Under the pieces are notes generated by a model. It saw nothing but the letters and a program-made list of their open reading frames with translations, did not search any database and had not been told where the DNA came from. A stretch of DNA of 64,000 bases from Paractinoplanes bogorensis (GTDB lineage Bacteria; Actinomycetota; Actinomycetes; Mycobacteriales; Micromonosporaceae), in contig NZ_JAHKKG010000016.1 of NCBI RefSeq assembly GCF_018829635.1, forward strand, positions 1 to 64,000, given 5' to 3'. Positions 1-8,892 of this stretch are shown here, one piece after another; within the stretch, counting starts at the first letter, position 1; each line of letters starts with the position of its first letter. The position numbers were made by a program, and so were the translations under genes.

Positions 1-101
1 GAGGGGAAACGCCCGGTCTCATTCCGAACCCGGAAGCTAAGCCCTCCAGCGCCGATGGTACTGCACTCGGGAGGGTGTGGGAGAGTAGGACGCCGCCGGA
101 C
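1..101 (+). rRNA. rrf: 5S ribosomal RNA, 3' part
   Basis: This is the 3' part of a 5S rRNA gene; about the first 15-20 nucleotides lie before the window. The stretch contains the conserved 5S core (ATTCCGAACCCGGAAGCTAA at 21-40) and the GGGAGAGTAGGACGCCGCC 3' helix. It is the last gene of an rRNA operon and is followed at once by a strong terminator. The exact 3' end (about 101) is estimated from the usual 5S helix I closing. Confidence 0.95.
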
Positions 102-111
102 TCAACGTGAA

Positions 112-147
112 ACAGTAGGCCCACCCCATACGGGGTGGGCCTACTGT
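112..147 (+). terminator. rRNA operon terminator hairpin
   Basis: A perfect 16-bp stem (112-127 with 132-147) closes a 4-nt ATAC loop ten bases after the 5S gene. The following U-tract is weak (TCATTTCT), as is common in high-GC actinobacteria. I see no gene between this hairpin and the next terminator at 353. Confidence 0.85.
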
Positions 148-352
148 CATTTCTAGGCCTAAATCTGCAGTTCGAGTCGGGCCCTCACATTCGTGGGCCA
201 GCCGATCTGGAGTGTGCGCTTTGCCGGCACTTCAGCCCACCTCTGATCGGGCGTCGGCGTCTTTGTCTTTACCCGAGCTTTCCGTCAGGCTCGAGCCGCT
301 GGAGGCCGTGCGTAAGCCCCGTCCTGGTAACCGTGCTGCTCGACGAAAAAGG

Positions 353-384
353 AAAGGCCGTGCTCTGTGAGCACGGCCTTTTTT
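353..384. terminator. bidirectional terminator hairpin
   Basis: A perfect 13-bp stem (353-365 with 369-381) with a TGT loop carries T-runs on both strands. It ends transcripts of the minus-strand membrane protein gene that stops at 395 and can also back up the rRNA terminator. Confidence 0.85.
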
Positions 385-394
385 GTTTGGGTCG

Positions 395-1057
395 TCAGCG
401 CTTTTCGGCGGCGTTTCGGATGTCTCGCATCAGTGGGGCCGCCTCGGCTTCGGTGCGGTTGTTGAACATGGCCAAGGCCAGGCTGCCGTGGTCGGCCCAG
501 CCGCAGACGGTCAGGTCGCCGTCTGGGGTCTTGGTGATTCCGCACTTCATGACGCCGGCCAGTGGGCCGGGGTCCACCTCGTGCAGGTTGGTGACCGAGC
601 CCTCCTTGTCGGAGATCAGGGTCATGGCCGAGTCGAGGTCGCGGGACGGGGTCCAGATCAGGCCGGTGCCGCCCAGGAACAGGACGTCCTTCTCGCCGGC
701 CTCCTGGTAGACGGCACCCACCGTGTGGTCTAGCTCTACCTCGGCGGCCAGGGCCGTCTGTAGGTAGTCGGCTGTGGTTACGCCGTTTTCCGAGCCGTCA
801 ACGACCAGGTTGCCGATGCGCTGAGGGACGGACATCGTCGCGTCCTTCTGGGCGATGATGCGCCAACTGGTTACACCCAGCGTTGCCACGCCTGCGGCCG
901 CTATCAGGAGGACGACGACGATCAGGACACGGCGTACGGGGAAACGGGGTTTTGTCTCGGCATGCGCGTCGGCCTCGCCCTCGTCGGCGGCGAACTCCAT
1001 GGAAGGGTCGGGCGGCAGGGTGCCGATGTCGATCGGGTTGGGGCCGGGCTCGGGCAT
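395..1057 (-). CDS. single-pass membrane protein with C-terminal WADHGSL motif
   Basis: This 220-residue protein has an acidic, proline-containing cytoplasmic N-terminus, one transmembrane helix (about residues 43-65) after a basic RFPVRR stop, and an extracytoplasmic domain of about 150 residues. The outer domain ends in C172-x12-C185 followed by WADHGSL (187-193), so a disulfide is likely. The protein encoded at 16457-17641 has the same architecture and the same motif, so the two are paralogues. The start ATG at 1057 leaves 68 bp to the divergent valS gene. I do not recognise a named family, and no enzymatic residues are evident. Confidence 0.8.
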   Translation of the reverse strand: MPEPGPNPIDIGTLPPDPSMEFAADEGEADAHAETKPRFPVRRVLIVVVLLIAAAGVATLGVTSWRIIAQKDATMSVPQRIGNLVVDGSENGVTTADYLQTALAAEVELDHTVGAVYQEAGEKDVLFLGGTGLIWTPSRDLDSAMTLISDKEGSVTNLHEVDPGPLAGVMKCGITKTPDGDLTVCGWADHGSLALAMFNNRTEAEAAPLMRDIRNAAEKR

Positions 1058-1125
1058 TGCAGGAGCGTAGCAAGCACGGGCGATGCGAATTCGGGGTTCG
1101 GGCGAGGCATCACTAGACTTGTCGG

Positions 1126-3753
1126 GTGACCGAGACGACCCAGCAGCGCACCCCCGACAGCCGGCCCACCGGTGGCCTCTCCGCCCAGTATCAGCCGGGC
1201 GAGGTAGAGCAGCGGCGGTACGAGCAGTGGGTAACCGAGGGCTACTTCACCGCCGACCCGGCGAGCGACAAGCCCGCGTTCTCGATCGTCATCCCGCCGC
1301 CCAACGTGACCGGCTCCCTGCACGTCGGGCACGCCCTTGACCACACCATCCAGGACACGTTGTCGCGTCTCAAGCGGATGCAGGGCTTCGAGGTGCTGTG
1401 GCTGCCGGGCATGGACCACGCCGGCATCGCGACGCAGAACGTGGTGGAGCGTCAGCTCGCCGCGCAGCAGCTGTCGCGGCACGACCTGGGGCGGGAGGAG
1501 TTCGTCCAGAAGGTCTGGGAGTGGAAGGCCGAGAGCGGCGGCAAGATCCTCGGGCAGATGCGCCGGCTGGGCGACTCGGTGGATTGGTCGCGTGAGCGGT
1601 TCACGATGGACGAGGGCCTGTCCCGTGCCGTGCAGACGATCTTCAAGCGGCTCTACGACGACGAGCTGATCTATCGGGCCAACCGCATCATCAACTGGTG
1701 CCCGCGCTGCCTGACGGCGCTCAGCGACATCGAGGTCGAGCACACCGACGACGAGGGCGAGCTCGTCTCGATCCGTTACGGCGACGGGCCCGACGCGATC
1801 GTCGTCGCGACCACGCGGGCCGAGACGATGCTGGGTGACACCGCGGTGGCCGTCCACCCGGACGACGAGCGCTACAAGCACCTGATCGGCACCGAGGTCG
1901 AGCTGCCGCTCACCGGGCGGCGCATCCCGATCGTCGCCGACGAGCATGTCGACCCTTCCTTCGGTACGGGTGCGGTCAAGGTGACGCCGGCGCACGACCC
2001 GAACGACTTCGAGATCGGCCAGCGGCACAACCTGCCGAGCATCACCATGATGGACGAGCGTGCGGTAGTCACCGTGCACGGTCCGTTCGAGGGGCTCGAC
2101 CGTTACGAGGCCCGGCCCGCGATCGTCGCCGCTCTGCGCGAAGAGGGCCGGATCGTGGCCGAGAAGCGGCCGTACGTGCACTCGGTCGGGCACTGCTCGC
2201 GGTGCAAGACGACCGTGGAGCCGCGGCTGTCGCTGCAGTGGTTCGTCAACACGGGTCCGCTGGCGAAGAAGGCCGGCGACGCCGTACGGGACGGTCGCGT
2301 CACGATCGAGCCGGCCGAGCTGTCCAAGCGTTACTTCGCCTGGGTCGACAACATGCATGACTGGTGCATCTCGCGTCAGTTGTGGTGGGGCCACCGCATC
2401 CCGGTCTGGTACGGGCCGGACGGCGAGGTCGTCTGCGTCGGACCGGACGAAGAGGCGCCGGCCGGCTACACCCAGGACGAAGATGTGCTCGACACCTGGT
2501 TCTCGTCGGCGCTGTGGCCGTTCTCGACCATGGGCTGGCCCCAGCAGACGGCGGAGCTGGAGAAGTTCTATCCGACCAGCGTGCTCGTCACCGGCTACGA
2601 CATCCTGTTCTTCTGGGTCGCCCGGATGATGATGTTCGGGCTCTACGCGATGGACGACGTGCAGCCGTTCAACGTGGTCAACCTGCACGGCATGGTGCGC
2701 GACGGCCAGGGCAAGAAGATGTCCAAGTCGTTCGGCAACGTGGTCGACCCGCTCGACTGGATCGAGCGGTACGGCGCCGACGCCACCCGCTTCACGCTGG
2801 CCCGCGGCGCCAACCCCGGCTCCGACGTGCCGATCAGCGAGGAGTGGTGCCAGGGCTCGCGCAACTTCTGCAACAAGCTCTGGAACGCGACCCGGTTCGC
2901 GCTGATGAACGGGGCCACGGTCGAGGGTCCGCTGCCGGCTCAGGACGAGCTGTCGGCGATCGACAAGTGGATCCTGTCGCGCCTGCAGCACGTGATCGGC
3001 GAGGTGGACGAATACTTCGCCACGTACGAGTACGCCAAGGTCTGCGACACGCTCTACCACTTCGCGTGGGACGACGTCTGCGACTGGTACCTCGAGCTGT
3101 CGAAGCCGGTGCTGGCCTCGGACGATGCCGCCCCGAGCCGGCGCGTTCTGGGCCACGTGCTCGACCAGCTGCTGCGGCTGCTGCACCCGGTGATCCCGTT
3201 CGTGACCGAGGAGCTGTGGATCGCGCTCACCGGTGGCGAGACGATCGTCAAGGCGCAGTGGCCGGCGGCCGACAAGGAACTCATCGACGACGCCGCCGAG
3301 GAGGAGCTGGCCGCGCTGCAAAAGGTCGTGACCGAGGTCCGGCGGTTCCGCTCCGACCAGGGGCTCAAGCCGAGCCAGCGGGTCGCGGCGGCGCTCACCG
3401 GCCTGGGCAACGTCGGCATCGACACGCACGAGTCGCTGATCCGCTCGCTGGCCCGGCTCGACCCGCCGGCCGACGGCTTCACGGCCACGGCGACGCTCGC
3501 GGTGTCCGGGGCGATCACGGTCGACCTCGACACCCGCGGCACGATCGACGTGGCGGCCGAGCGGGCGCGCCTCGAGAAGGACCGCGCGGCGGCCGAGAAG
3601 GAAGCGGCCCAGTGCCGGGGCAAGCTCGGCAACGAGTCGTTCATCGGGAAGGCACCCGAGCAGGTCGTGGCGAAGATCAAGGATCGCCTGGTCACGGCTG
3701 AGGCCGATCTCACGCGAATTGCCGCGGCTCTGGAAGCGTTGCCCTCAGCATGA
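1126..3753 (+). CDS. valS: valine--tRNA ligase
   Basis: Class I aminoacyl-tRNA synthetase that charges tRNA-Val in the cytoplasm. At 875 residues it has the usual length. The ATP-binding signature appears as HVGH (66-69) inside PPPNVTGSLHVGHAL, which is the valyl-type form, and the KMSKS loop is at 531-535. Between them lies the CP1 editing domain, with the conserved TTRAETMLGDTAVAVHP stretch. The C-terminus (about 805-875) is the charged coiled-coil arm typical of ValRS. The start is GTG at 1126. It heads an operon with folC, whose ATG overlaps the valS stop by 4 bp, an arrangement also seen in mycobacteria. Confidence 0.98.
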   Translation: MTETTQQRTPDSRPTGGLSAQYQPGEVEQRRYEQWVTEGYFTADPASDKPAFSIVIPPPNVTGSLHVGHALDHTIQDTLSRLKRMQGFEVLWLPGMDHAGIATQNVVERQLAAQQLSRHDLGREEFVQKVWEWKAESGGKILGQMRRLGDSVDWSRERFTMDEGLSRAVQTIFKRLYDDELIYRANRIINWCPRCLTALSDIEVEHTDDEGELVSIRYGDGPDAIVVATTRAETMLGDTAVAVHPDDERYKHLIGTEVELPLTGRRIPIVADEHVDPSFGTGAVKVTPAHDPNDFEIGQRHNLPSITMMDERAVVTVHGPFEGLDRYEARPAIVAALREEGRIVAEKRPYVHSVGHCSRCKTTVEPRLSLQWFVNTGPLAKKAGDAVRDGRVTIEPAELSKRYFAWVDNMHDWCISRQLWWGHRIPVWYGPDGEVVCVGPDEEAPAGYTQDEDVLDTWFSSALWPFSTMGWPQQTAELEKFYPTSVLVTGYDILFFWVARMMMFGLYAMDDVQPFNVVNLHGMVRDGQGKKMSKSFGNVVDPLDWIERYGADATRFTLARGANPGSDVPISEEWCQGSRNFCNKLWNATRFALMNGATVEGPLPAQDELSAIDKWILSRLQHVIGEVDEYFATYEYAKVCDTLYHFAWDDVCDWYLELSKPVLASDDAAPSRRVLGHVLDQLLRLLHPVIPFVTEELWIALTGGETIVKAQWPAADKELIDDAAEEELAALQKVVTEVRRFRSDQGLKPSQRVAAALTGLGNVGIDTHESLIRSLARLDPPADGFTATATLAVSGAITVDLDTRGTIDVAAERARLEKDRAAAEKEAAQCRGKLGNESFIGKAPEQVVAKIKDRLVTAEADLTRIAAALEALPSA

Positions 3754-5075
3754 GCACTTACGCCGAGGTGGAAGCCGCGCTCGACGGGCGCGGCTTCACC
3801 CGCATCGCCTTCGACATGCAGAAGATCCGGGACCTGATGGACGTGCTCGGCAGCCCGCAGCGGGCCTACCCGGCGATCCACCTGACCGGCACGAACGGCA
3901 AGACCAGCACGGCCCGGATGATCGACGCGGTGCTGCGGGCGCACGGCCTGCACACCGGGCGCTACACGAGCCCCCACCTCGAGACCGTACGCGAGCGGAT
4001 CAGCCTGGACGGCGAGCCGATCTCGGAGGAGAAGCTCGCGGCCACGTACGACGAGGTCTCGCCGCTGGCCGACCTGATCGACGCCCGCAACTCGGAGCCG
4101 CTGACCTACTTCGACCTGACGACCGCGATGGCGTACGCGGCCTTCGCCGACGCCCCGGTGGACATCGCTGTCGTCGAGGTGGGACTGGGCGGCGAGGAGG
4201 ACGCGACCAACGTCATCGAGGCCGGGGTGTGCGTGATGACCCCGATCGGGCTCGACCACACCGAGTGGCTCGGCGACACCATCGAAGACATCGCCTGGGC
4301 CAAGGCCGGCATCATCCACAAGGGCGCCACCGTGATCAGCTCGCTGCAGACCGAGGAGGCCATGCGGCCCATCCTCGAGCGCTGCGCCGAGATGGGCGCA
4401 ACCCTGGCCCGCGAGGGCAGCGAGTTCGGCGTGATCGAGCGGACCCAGGCGGTCGGCGGTCAGGTGCTCACGCTGCAGGGGCTCGGGGGCGTGTACGACG
4501 AGATCTTCCTCCCGCTCTTCGGGGCGCACCAGGCGCAGAACGCGGCGCTCGCGCTGGCGGCGGTCGAGGCGTTCCTCGGGGCGGGTTCCGGGAAGCAGTT
4601 GGAGCTGGAACTCGTACGGGAAGGCTTTGCTCAGGTCGACTCGCCCGGGCGTCTGGAGAGGGTGCGCAGCGCGCCGACGATCCTGCTCGACGGTGCGCAC
4701 AACCCGCACGGCATGGCGGCGACGGTGAGCGCGCTGGAGGACGAGTTCTCGTTCCGGCACCTGGTCGCGGTGGTGGCGGTGCTGGCCGACAAGGACGCCT
4801 CGGGGCTGCTCGACCTGCTCGAGCCGGTGGCGGCGCGGATCGTGGTGACGCAGAACAGCTCGCCGCGGTCGATGCCGGTGGACGAGCTGGCACAGCTGGC
4901 GACGGACATCTTCGGCGAAGACCGGGTGACGGTCGCGCAGACCATGCCGGACGCGATCGAGGAGGCGGTGGTGATCGCCGAGGAGGACACGTCGGGCGAG
5001 CTCAGCGGGGTCGGCGTCATCATCACGGGGTCGGTGGTCACGGTCGCGGACGCCCGGAAGCTGCTGAAGCGATGA
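3750..5075 (+). CDS. folC: bifunctional folylpolyglutamate synthase/dihydrofolate synthase
   Basis: Adds L-glutamate to dihydropteroate and to reduced folates, so it acts in folate synthesis and retention. The 441-residue protein shows the Mur-ligase-type P-loop GTNGKTS (47-53), the downstream DLTTAMAY and VEVGLGG motifs, and the GLDHTEWLG element that binds Mg/ATP. The C-terminal domain has the LDGAHNPHGM ligand motif. The ATG overlaps the valS stop (ATGA), and the gene's own stop overlaps the next start in the same way, so the three genes are translationally coupled. Confidence 0.97.
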   Translation: MSTYAEVEAALDGRGFTRIAFDMQKIRDLMDVLGSPQRAYPAIHLTGTNGKTSTARMIDAVLRAHGLHTGRYTSPHLETVRERISLDGEPISEEKLAATYDEVSPLADLIDARNSEPLTYFDLTTAMAYAAFADAPVDIAVVEVGLGGEEDATNVIEAGVCVMTPIGLDHTEWLGDTIEDIAWAKAGIIHKGATVISSLQTEEAMRPILERCAEMGATLAREGSEFGVIERTQAVGGQVLTLQGLGGVYDEIFLPLFGAHQAQNAALALAAVEAFLGAGSGKQLELELVREGFAQVDSPGRLERVRSAPTILLDGAHNPHGMAATVSALEDEFSFRHLVAVVAVLADKDASGLLDLLEPVAARIVVTQNSSPRSMPVDELAQLATDIFGEDRVTVAQTMPDAIEEAVVIAEEDTSGELSGVGVIITGSVVTVADARKLLKR

Positions 5076-5455
5076 CCACGCCCCCGCCACCCGCCGACGG
5101 AACGGACGGCGAGGCTCCACGGTCGGGGCTTCGCAATCCCCAGGCGGCCGTACGGGGCTTGGGTGCGGGAACCCTCGTCCTCGAGGCCATCGTGCTGCTG
5201 CTCGGTATTCAACCGATCCGGATCATGGGCGGCGACCTCAACGAGTGGGGTATCGCGTCGGTGATCGCTCTGGCCGTGCTGGCGGCGCTGCTGGCCGGGA
5301 TGATGCGCCGCAGCTGGGCGTGGAACGCGGGCACCGTCCTGCAGGTCCTGTTGCTGGCCAGCGGCCTGTTCCACTGGTCGCTGGCCGTCCTGGGGCTGAT
5401 CTTCGGGGCGGCCTGGGTCTACGCCCTCTACGTCCGGCGGACGATCCTCGGGTAG
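5072..5455 (+). CDS. DUF4233 family membrane protein
   Basis: A 127-residue integral membrane protein with a proline-rich N-terminus (about 30 residues) and roughly four hydrophobic segments. The family DUF4233 is defined by its habit of sitting directly after folC, as it does here with an ATGA overlap at 5072. The function is unknown. The longer in-frame reading that runs through folC is a shadow; the coupled ATG is the natural start. Confidence 0.9.
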   Translation: MTTPPPPADGTDGEAPRSGLRNPQAAVRGLGAGTLVLEAIVLLLGIQPIRIMGGDLNEWGIASVIALAVLAALLAGMMRRSWAWNAGTVLQVLLLASGLFHWSLAVLGLIFGAAWVYALYVRRTILG

Positions 5456-5459
5456 GCCT

Positions 5460-5485
5460 CCCGCCCAGGTCCGCTCCTGGGCGGG
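5460..5485. terminator. convergent terminator hairpin
   Basis: A perfect 10-bp stem (5460-5469 with 5476-5485) with a 6-nt loop lies between two convergent genes: the DUF4233 gene, ending at 5455, and the minus-strand VOC gene, ending at 5502. Being symmetric, it can serve both. Confidence 0.8.
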
Positions 5486-5501
5486 CCCGGTCGGGGTCGG
5501 C

Positions 5502-8336
5502 TCAGCGGATGGCTCGCCACTGGGTGATGGCGATGTTGTGGTCGTCGGGGTCGCGGAAGGTGGCCGACCAGAGTTCCAGGCGGTCGCCGCGGTTCACCGG
5601 GCGCGGCGGGTGGACGAACTCGACGCCCTTGGTCACCAGTTCCTGATAGACGGCTTCCACGTCGCCGACCTCGAGGTTCAGGTAGATGAGCCGGCCCGCC
5701 TCGGCGGACAGGTCGTGGACCGTGCGCAGGACCAGCCGGGTATCGCCCGAGGCGAGCACGGCGCTGCCGTCGCCGCGGTCGATCTCGTAGAAGCCGAGCG
5801 TGTCCCGATAGAACGCGGCCGACCGGTTCAGGTCGGTGACCAGCACGGTGATGCCTACGCCGTGGATCGCACCGGCGGGGCCGGGACGGGCGCTCGGATA
5901 GGCGGTGATCACGTCGGCGGCGCTGTCGTCCGGGTCGGAGTTGCCGGCCAGGTCGGCCCAGGGACCCCGGTCCTGTGCCGCGGCGGCGGCAGCGGCTGCG
6001 GCCAGTGCGGCCGCGGCGGGGGACGTCTTGGGATGCGTCGGGCTGCCCGGTCCGGCGACCGACGTGTGCGCGTTCCGGCCGTCGGCGGCGGGCTCGGAGC
6101 TCGTGGCCGCCTGCGGGTCGTCCGGCTGCTCGGAGGCGGGCGCTGAACTCGGATCGGGCTGATTCGATCCTTGGGCGGCCGACGACTGCACGAAACCGGG
6201 CGGGGGCAGGCGGGTGGTGGTCTCCTCGTCGAGCAGGGCGGACTCAAAGAACGGGGCGGCCTCGGGTGAGGGCGAACCGATACCCCCGGGACCGGAACTG
6301 GCCGAAGTGCCGGATGCAGGGGCGTCGGGTTCGCTGGGAATTGCGCCCGAGGCAGTGGCGGACGTGTCGCTCTGGTCGACTCCGAGGCGCCCAGTTCGCG
6401 ATGCGTCGGAAGAGGCGGGTTCCCCGTGAGCCGTAGTGGGCGACGGCTCGTCGGGGAACGGGTCGGAGGCCGGACCCGTGGATGGCGCCGGAGATGTGGG
6501 CCGGGCGAGGGGTGTGGTGACCTCTTCGTCGGCGATCGGTTCGCGGGTGGGGCGGTCGCGGTCGGTCACCTTGCGGACGGCGGCTGCGGCGGCTGCGGCG
6601 ACCGCGCCTACGGCTCCGGCGAACAGGCCGGTGTGCTTCTCGGGCTGAGCGGGAGCGGGCTCGGGCTCGGCGGGGGTGCTGGCGTCGTGGGCCGCGTTCG
6701 TGACGAAGCGGGTGGACGGGTGGACGCGTGGGTTCTCTTCGACCGGGGGCGCGATCAGGTCGTCGGCCACGGCGCCGGCCGCCGCTGGAGTGGACTCGGG
6801 GGCCGGGTCGGGGTCGCCGTCGAGGAGGAGGTCGATCTCGTCGTCCGGTGCCGGGCGGGCCGACGGGGTGGACGGGCGCGGTGTGGAGGGCGGGGGCGCG
6901 GTCGGCGGCGGAGTCGTCGGTGGCGGTGCCGTCGGGAACGAGCTGACCGGCGACGGGGTGGGCGGGGTCGACGCGACGGTCGGCTCGGGCCGCTCGTAGG
7001 GGTGCGGGTCGTCGAGCGGGATGTCGGTGCCCAGGGCGTCGTCGGGGTGGGGCTCACGCTGCGAGGGCGGACCGGACGGCTCGGCCGAGGCGGTGGCGGT
7101 CGCCCCGCGGCCTCGGGGGTGGGGGCTGGGACGCGTGCCGGTCGGGCGGGACGCCGCGGCGCCGGCCGCAGCACCGGCGGCGGCTGCGCCCGCGGTGGCG
7201 GCCGCGCTGGGCGACGCATAACCGGAGCTGCCGGCAGCGTCGGGCGATGCGTAGTCCGAGTCGGGCGACGGATAATCGGAGGCGGCGGCAGCGCGGGGCG
7301 GCGGGTAGTCCGAGTCTGCGTCCCGGCCAGGCGTCGCGTAGTCGGAGCTGGCGGCAGCGCGGGGCGCCGTGGAGCCCGAGTCGGTGGTAGCTGGGCCGGG
7401 CGGCGCGTAATCGGAGTCTGCGGCGGAACGAGGCGATCCGTGACCGGAGTCGGCCGGCGCCGAGTCAGGAGCGGCCGCGGATTCGTCGGCCGGGTCGGGA
7501 TCGGGGTAGGACGAGGACGCGTACGCGGCGTTGTCGCGGGCGGCGGCCCGGCGGGGCAGCGGCGTCGGCCGGTCGTTGTGGTCGACGAACTCGCCCTCGA
7601 CGATGCGGCCGGCCGGCGTGTCGCGGACCACGACCGGGCTCTCCGAATACTCCTCCGAGTCGTGGCTCGCGTCGGTGCGGGCGCCGCCGCTCGGGCCCGG
7701 CGGGGGCGGCGGTGGCGGCGGCGAACTGCCCGGCGGCGGTGGCGGCGGGGGATCGTCGTCGTCGCGGTTCCAGCCCTCGTCACGGGCGCGGTTGGTCCAC
7801 GGCGGGGGCTCGAGGTCGCCCAGCAGGTCGGCGTCCAGGTCGGCGTCGGGATCGTCGTAGTCGTCGGTGACCGGTGGCGGCGGGTCTTCGCCGCGTTCGC
7901 GGGGCGCGGCCTCTTCCCAGTTGATCCGGACGCGGCGCATGTCGTCGACGTCGACCGTGATCGGCAGGGTGTCGCCGGGCTCGGGCCACTTCACGACCGG
8001 GATGCGGGACTCGTTGATCTCGACCTCGCTGGTCGGAAGACCGGGGGCGACGATCACCGCCTGGATGCGGGCCCGGCCGTAGACCGAAGTCGACGCCGGG
8101 GGCGGGGTGATCGAGCGGACCTCGGCGCTGCCGGCCACCCAGGCCCGGGCGCCCCGGCGCACCACGTTGACGACGCCCAAGGCCACCGCCAGGGCGAGCA
8201 GGGCGACCCCGAAGATGACCACCCCCAGGCTGGACATGCCGAAGCCCAGCGCGACCACGAAGACCGCGATCGTGCCTGCGACCGCCGCGACCAGCTTCCG
8301 TGCCGGCGCGATCGGACGTCCGGTCTGGTTTGCCAA
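5502..8336 (-). CDS. membrane protein with long disordered region and C-terminal VOC (glyoxalase-fold) domain
   Basis: Reading from TTG at 8336, preceded by GGGAGG six bases upstream, gives 944 residues. The N-terminal ~90 residues hold two hydrophobic helices. A small beta-rich domain (about 70-170) follows, then some 650 residues of Ser/Ala/Pro/Asp low complexity containing several SDYxxP-type repeats with regularly spaced tyrosines (about residues 310-400). The last ~115 residues are a vicinal-oxygen-chelate domain (GVGITVLVTDLNRSAAFYRD ... SATFRDPDDHNIAITQW). VOC domains bind metal or small ligands; the substrate is unknown. The reading frame continues upstream to 8603, but that part overlaps ndk and lacks a ribosome site. 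The fusion is unusual; see findings. Confidence 0.8.
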   Translation of the reverse strand: MANQTGRPIAPARKLVAAVAGTIAVFVVALGFGMSSLGVVIFGVALLALAVALGVVNVVRRGARAWVAGSAEVRSITPPPASTSVYGRARIQAVIVAPGLPTSEVEINESRIPVVKWPEPGDTLPITVDVDDMRRVRINWEEAAPRERGEDPPPPVTDDYDDPDADLDADLLGDLEPPPWTNRARDEGWNRDDDDPPPPPPPGSSPPPPPPPPGPSGGARTDASHDSEEYSESPVVVRDTPAGRIVEGEFVDHNDRPTPLPRRAAARDNAAYASSSYPDPDPADESAAAPDSAPADSGHGSPRSAADSDYAPPGPATTDSGSTAPRAAASSDYATPGRDADSDYPPPRAAAASDYPSPDSDYASPDAAGSSGYASPSAAATAGAAAAGAAAGAAASRPTGTRPSPHPRGRGATATASAEPSGPPSQREPHPDDALGTDIPLDDPHPYERPEPTVASTPPTPSPVSSFPTAPPPTTPPPTAPPPSTPRPSTPSARPAPDDEIDLLLDGDPDPAPESTPAAAGAVADDLIAPPVEENPRVHPSTRFVTNAAHDASTPAEPEPAPAQPEKHTGLFAGAVGAVAAAAAAAVRKVTDRDRPTREPIADEEVTTPLARPTSPAPSTGPASDPFPDEPSPTTAHGEPASSDASRTGRLGVDQSDTSATASGAIPSEPDAPASGTSASSGPGGIGSPSPEAAPFFESALLDEETTTRLPPPGFVQSSAAQGSNQPDPSSAPASEQPDDPQAATSSEPAADGRNAHTSVAGPGSPTHPKTSPAAAALAAAAAAAAAQDRGPWADLAGNSDPDDSAADVITAYPSARPGPAGAIHGVGITVLVTDLNRSAAFYRDTLGFYEIDRGDGSAVLASGDTRLVLRTVHDLSAEAGRLIYLNLEVGDVEAVYQELVTKGVEFVHPPRPVNRGDRLELWSATFRDPDDHNIAITQWRAIR

Positions 8337-8475
8337 TGTGGACCTCCCGCTCGTCCCCGTCAGGTTATTGCCCGGCTCAGTGTGAGCGAAAGTGCGGTAG
8401 TACCGGCGTTGGTGCTCGCTGCCAACGTGGTACCGATAGGCTGAACGTAGCCCCTCAATACCCATGGAGGACTCG

Positions 8476-8892
8476 TTGTCCAGCCCCACCGAGCGTTCGC
8501 TCGTGCTTCTCAAGCCTGACGCGGTCCGTCGCGGACTGCTCGGCGAGATCCTCGGCCGGTTCGAGCGCAAGGGCCTGGTGGTCGAGGCGATGGAGCTGCG
8601 CACGATGGACGCGGCGCTCGCCGACCAGCACTACGCCGACCACGTCGACAAGGCTTTCTACCCGCCGCTCAAGGATTTCATGACGTCGGGCCCGCTGGTC
8701 GCGGTGGTCCTGTCGGGCGACGAGGTGATCGAGGTCGTACGCGCGATGATCGGTTCGACCGACGGCCGGAAGGCGGCCGCCGGCACGATCCGGGGCGACT
8801 TCGCGCTGTCGAACCGGGAGAACCTGGTGCACGCCTCCGACTCGCCGGAGAGCGCGAACCGCGAGCTCGCCCTTTGGTTTCCCAAGCTCTAG
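8476..8892 (+). CDS. ndk: nucleoside diphosphate kinase
   Basis: Transfers the gamma phosphate from ATP to nucleoside diphosphates through a phosphohistidine. The 138-residue protein has the typical bacterial length, the SLVLLKPDAVRRGL opening strand, and the active-site histidine H119 in NLVHASDSPESA. The start is TTG at 8476 because a strong GGAGG sits five bases before it (8466-8470). The ATG at 8464 would place that ribosome site inside the gene and add four unneeded residues. The stop at 8892 directly abuts the convergent ABC permease stop. ndk between folC/DUF4233 and rne matches mycobacterial order. Confidence 0.97.
   Translation: MSSPTERSLVLLKPDAVRRGLLGEILGRFERKGLVVEAMELRTMDAALADQHYADHVDKAFYPPLKDFMTSGPLVAVVLSGDEVIEVVRAMIGSTDGRKAAAGTIRGDFALSNRENLVHASDSPESANRELALWFPKL

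Noticed and set aside
149..352. Possible gene or tRNA between the rRNA terminator and the next terminator
   Set aside because: No ribosome site, no tRNA fold and no conserved protein; the open frames overlap the terminator and the minus-strand gene.
922..3429. Long open frame on the minus strand across valS
   Set aside because: It is antisense to a clear valS gene, has the Arg/Val/Asp composition of a GC-rich shadow frame and no ribosome site. The same applies to the long antisense frames over pepN, rne, comEC, obg and the radical SAM gene.
8464..8475. ATG 8464 as start of ndk
   Set aside because: It would place the strong GGAGG inside the coding sequence; TTG 8476 has ideal spacing and gives the usual protein length.
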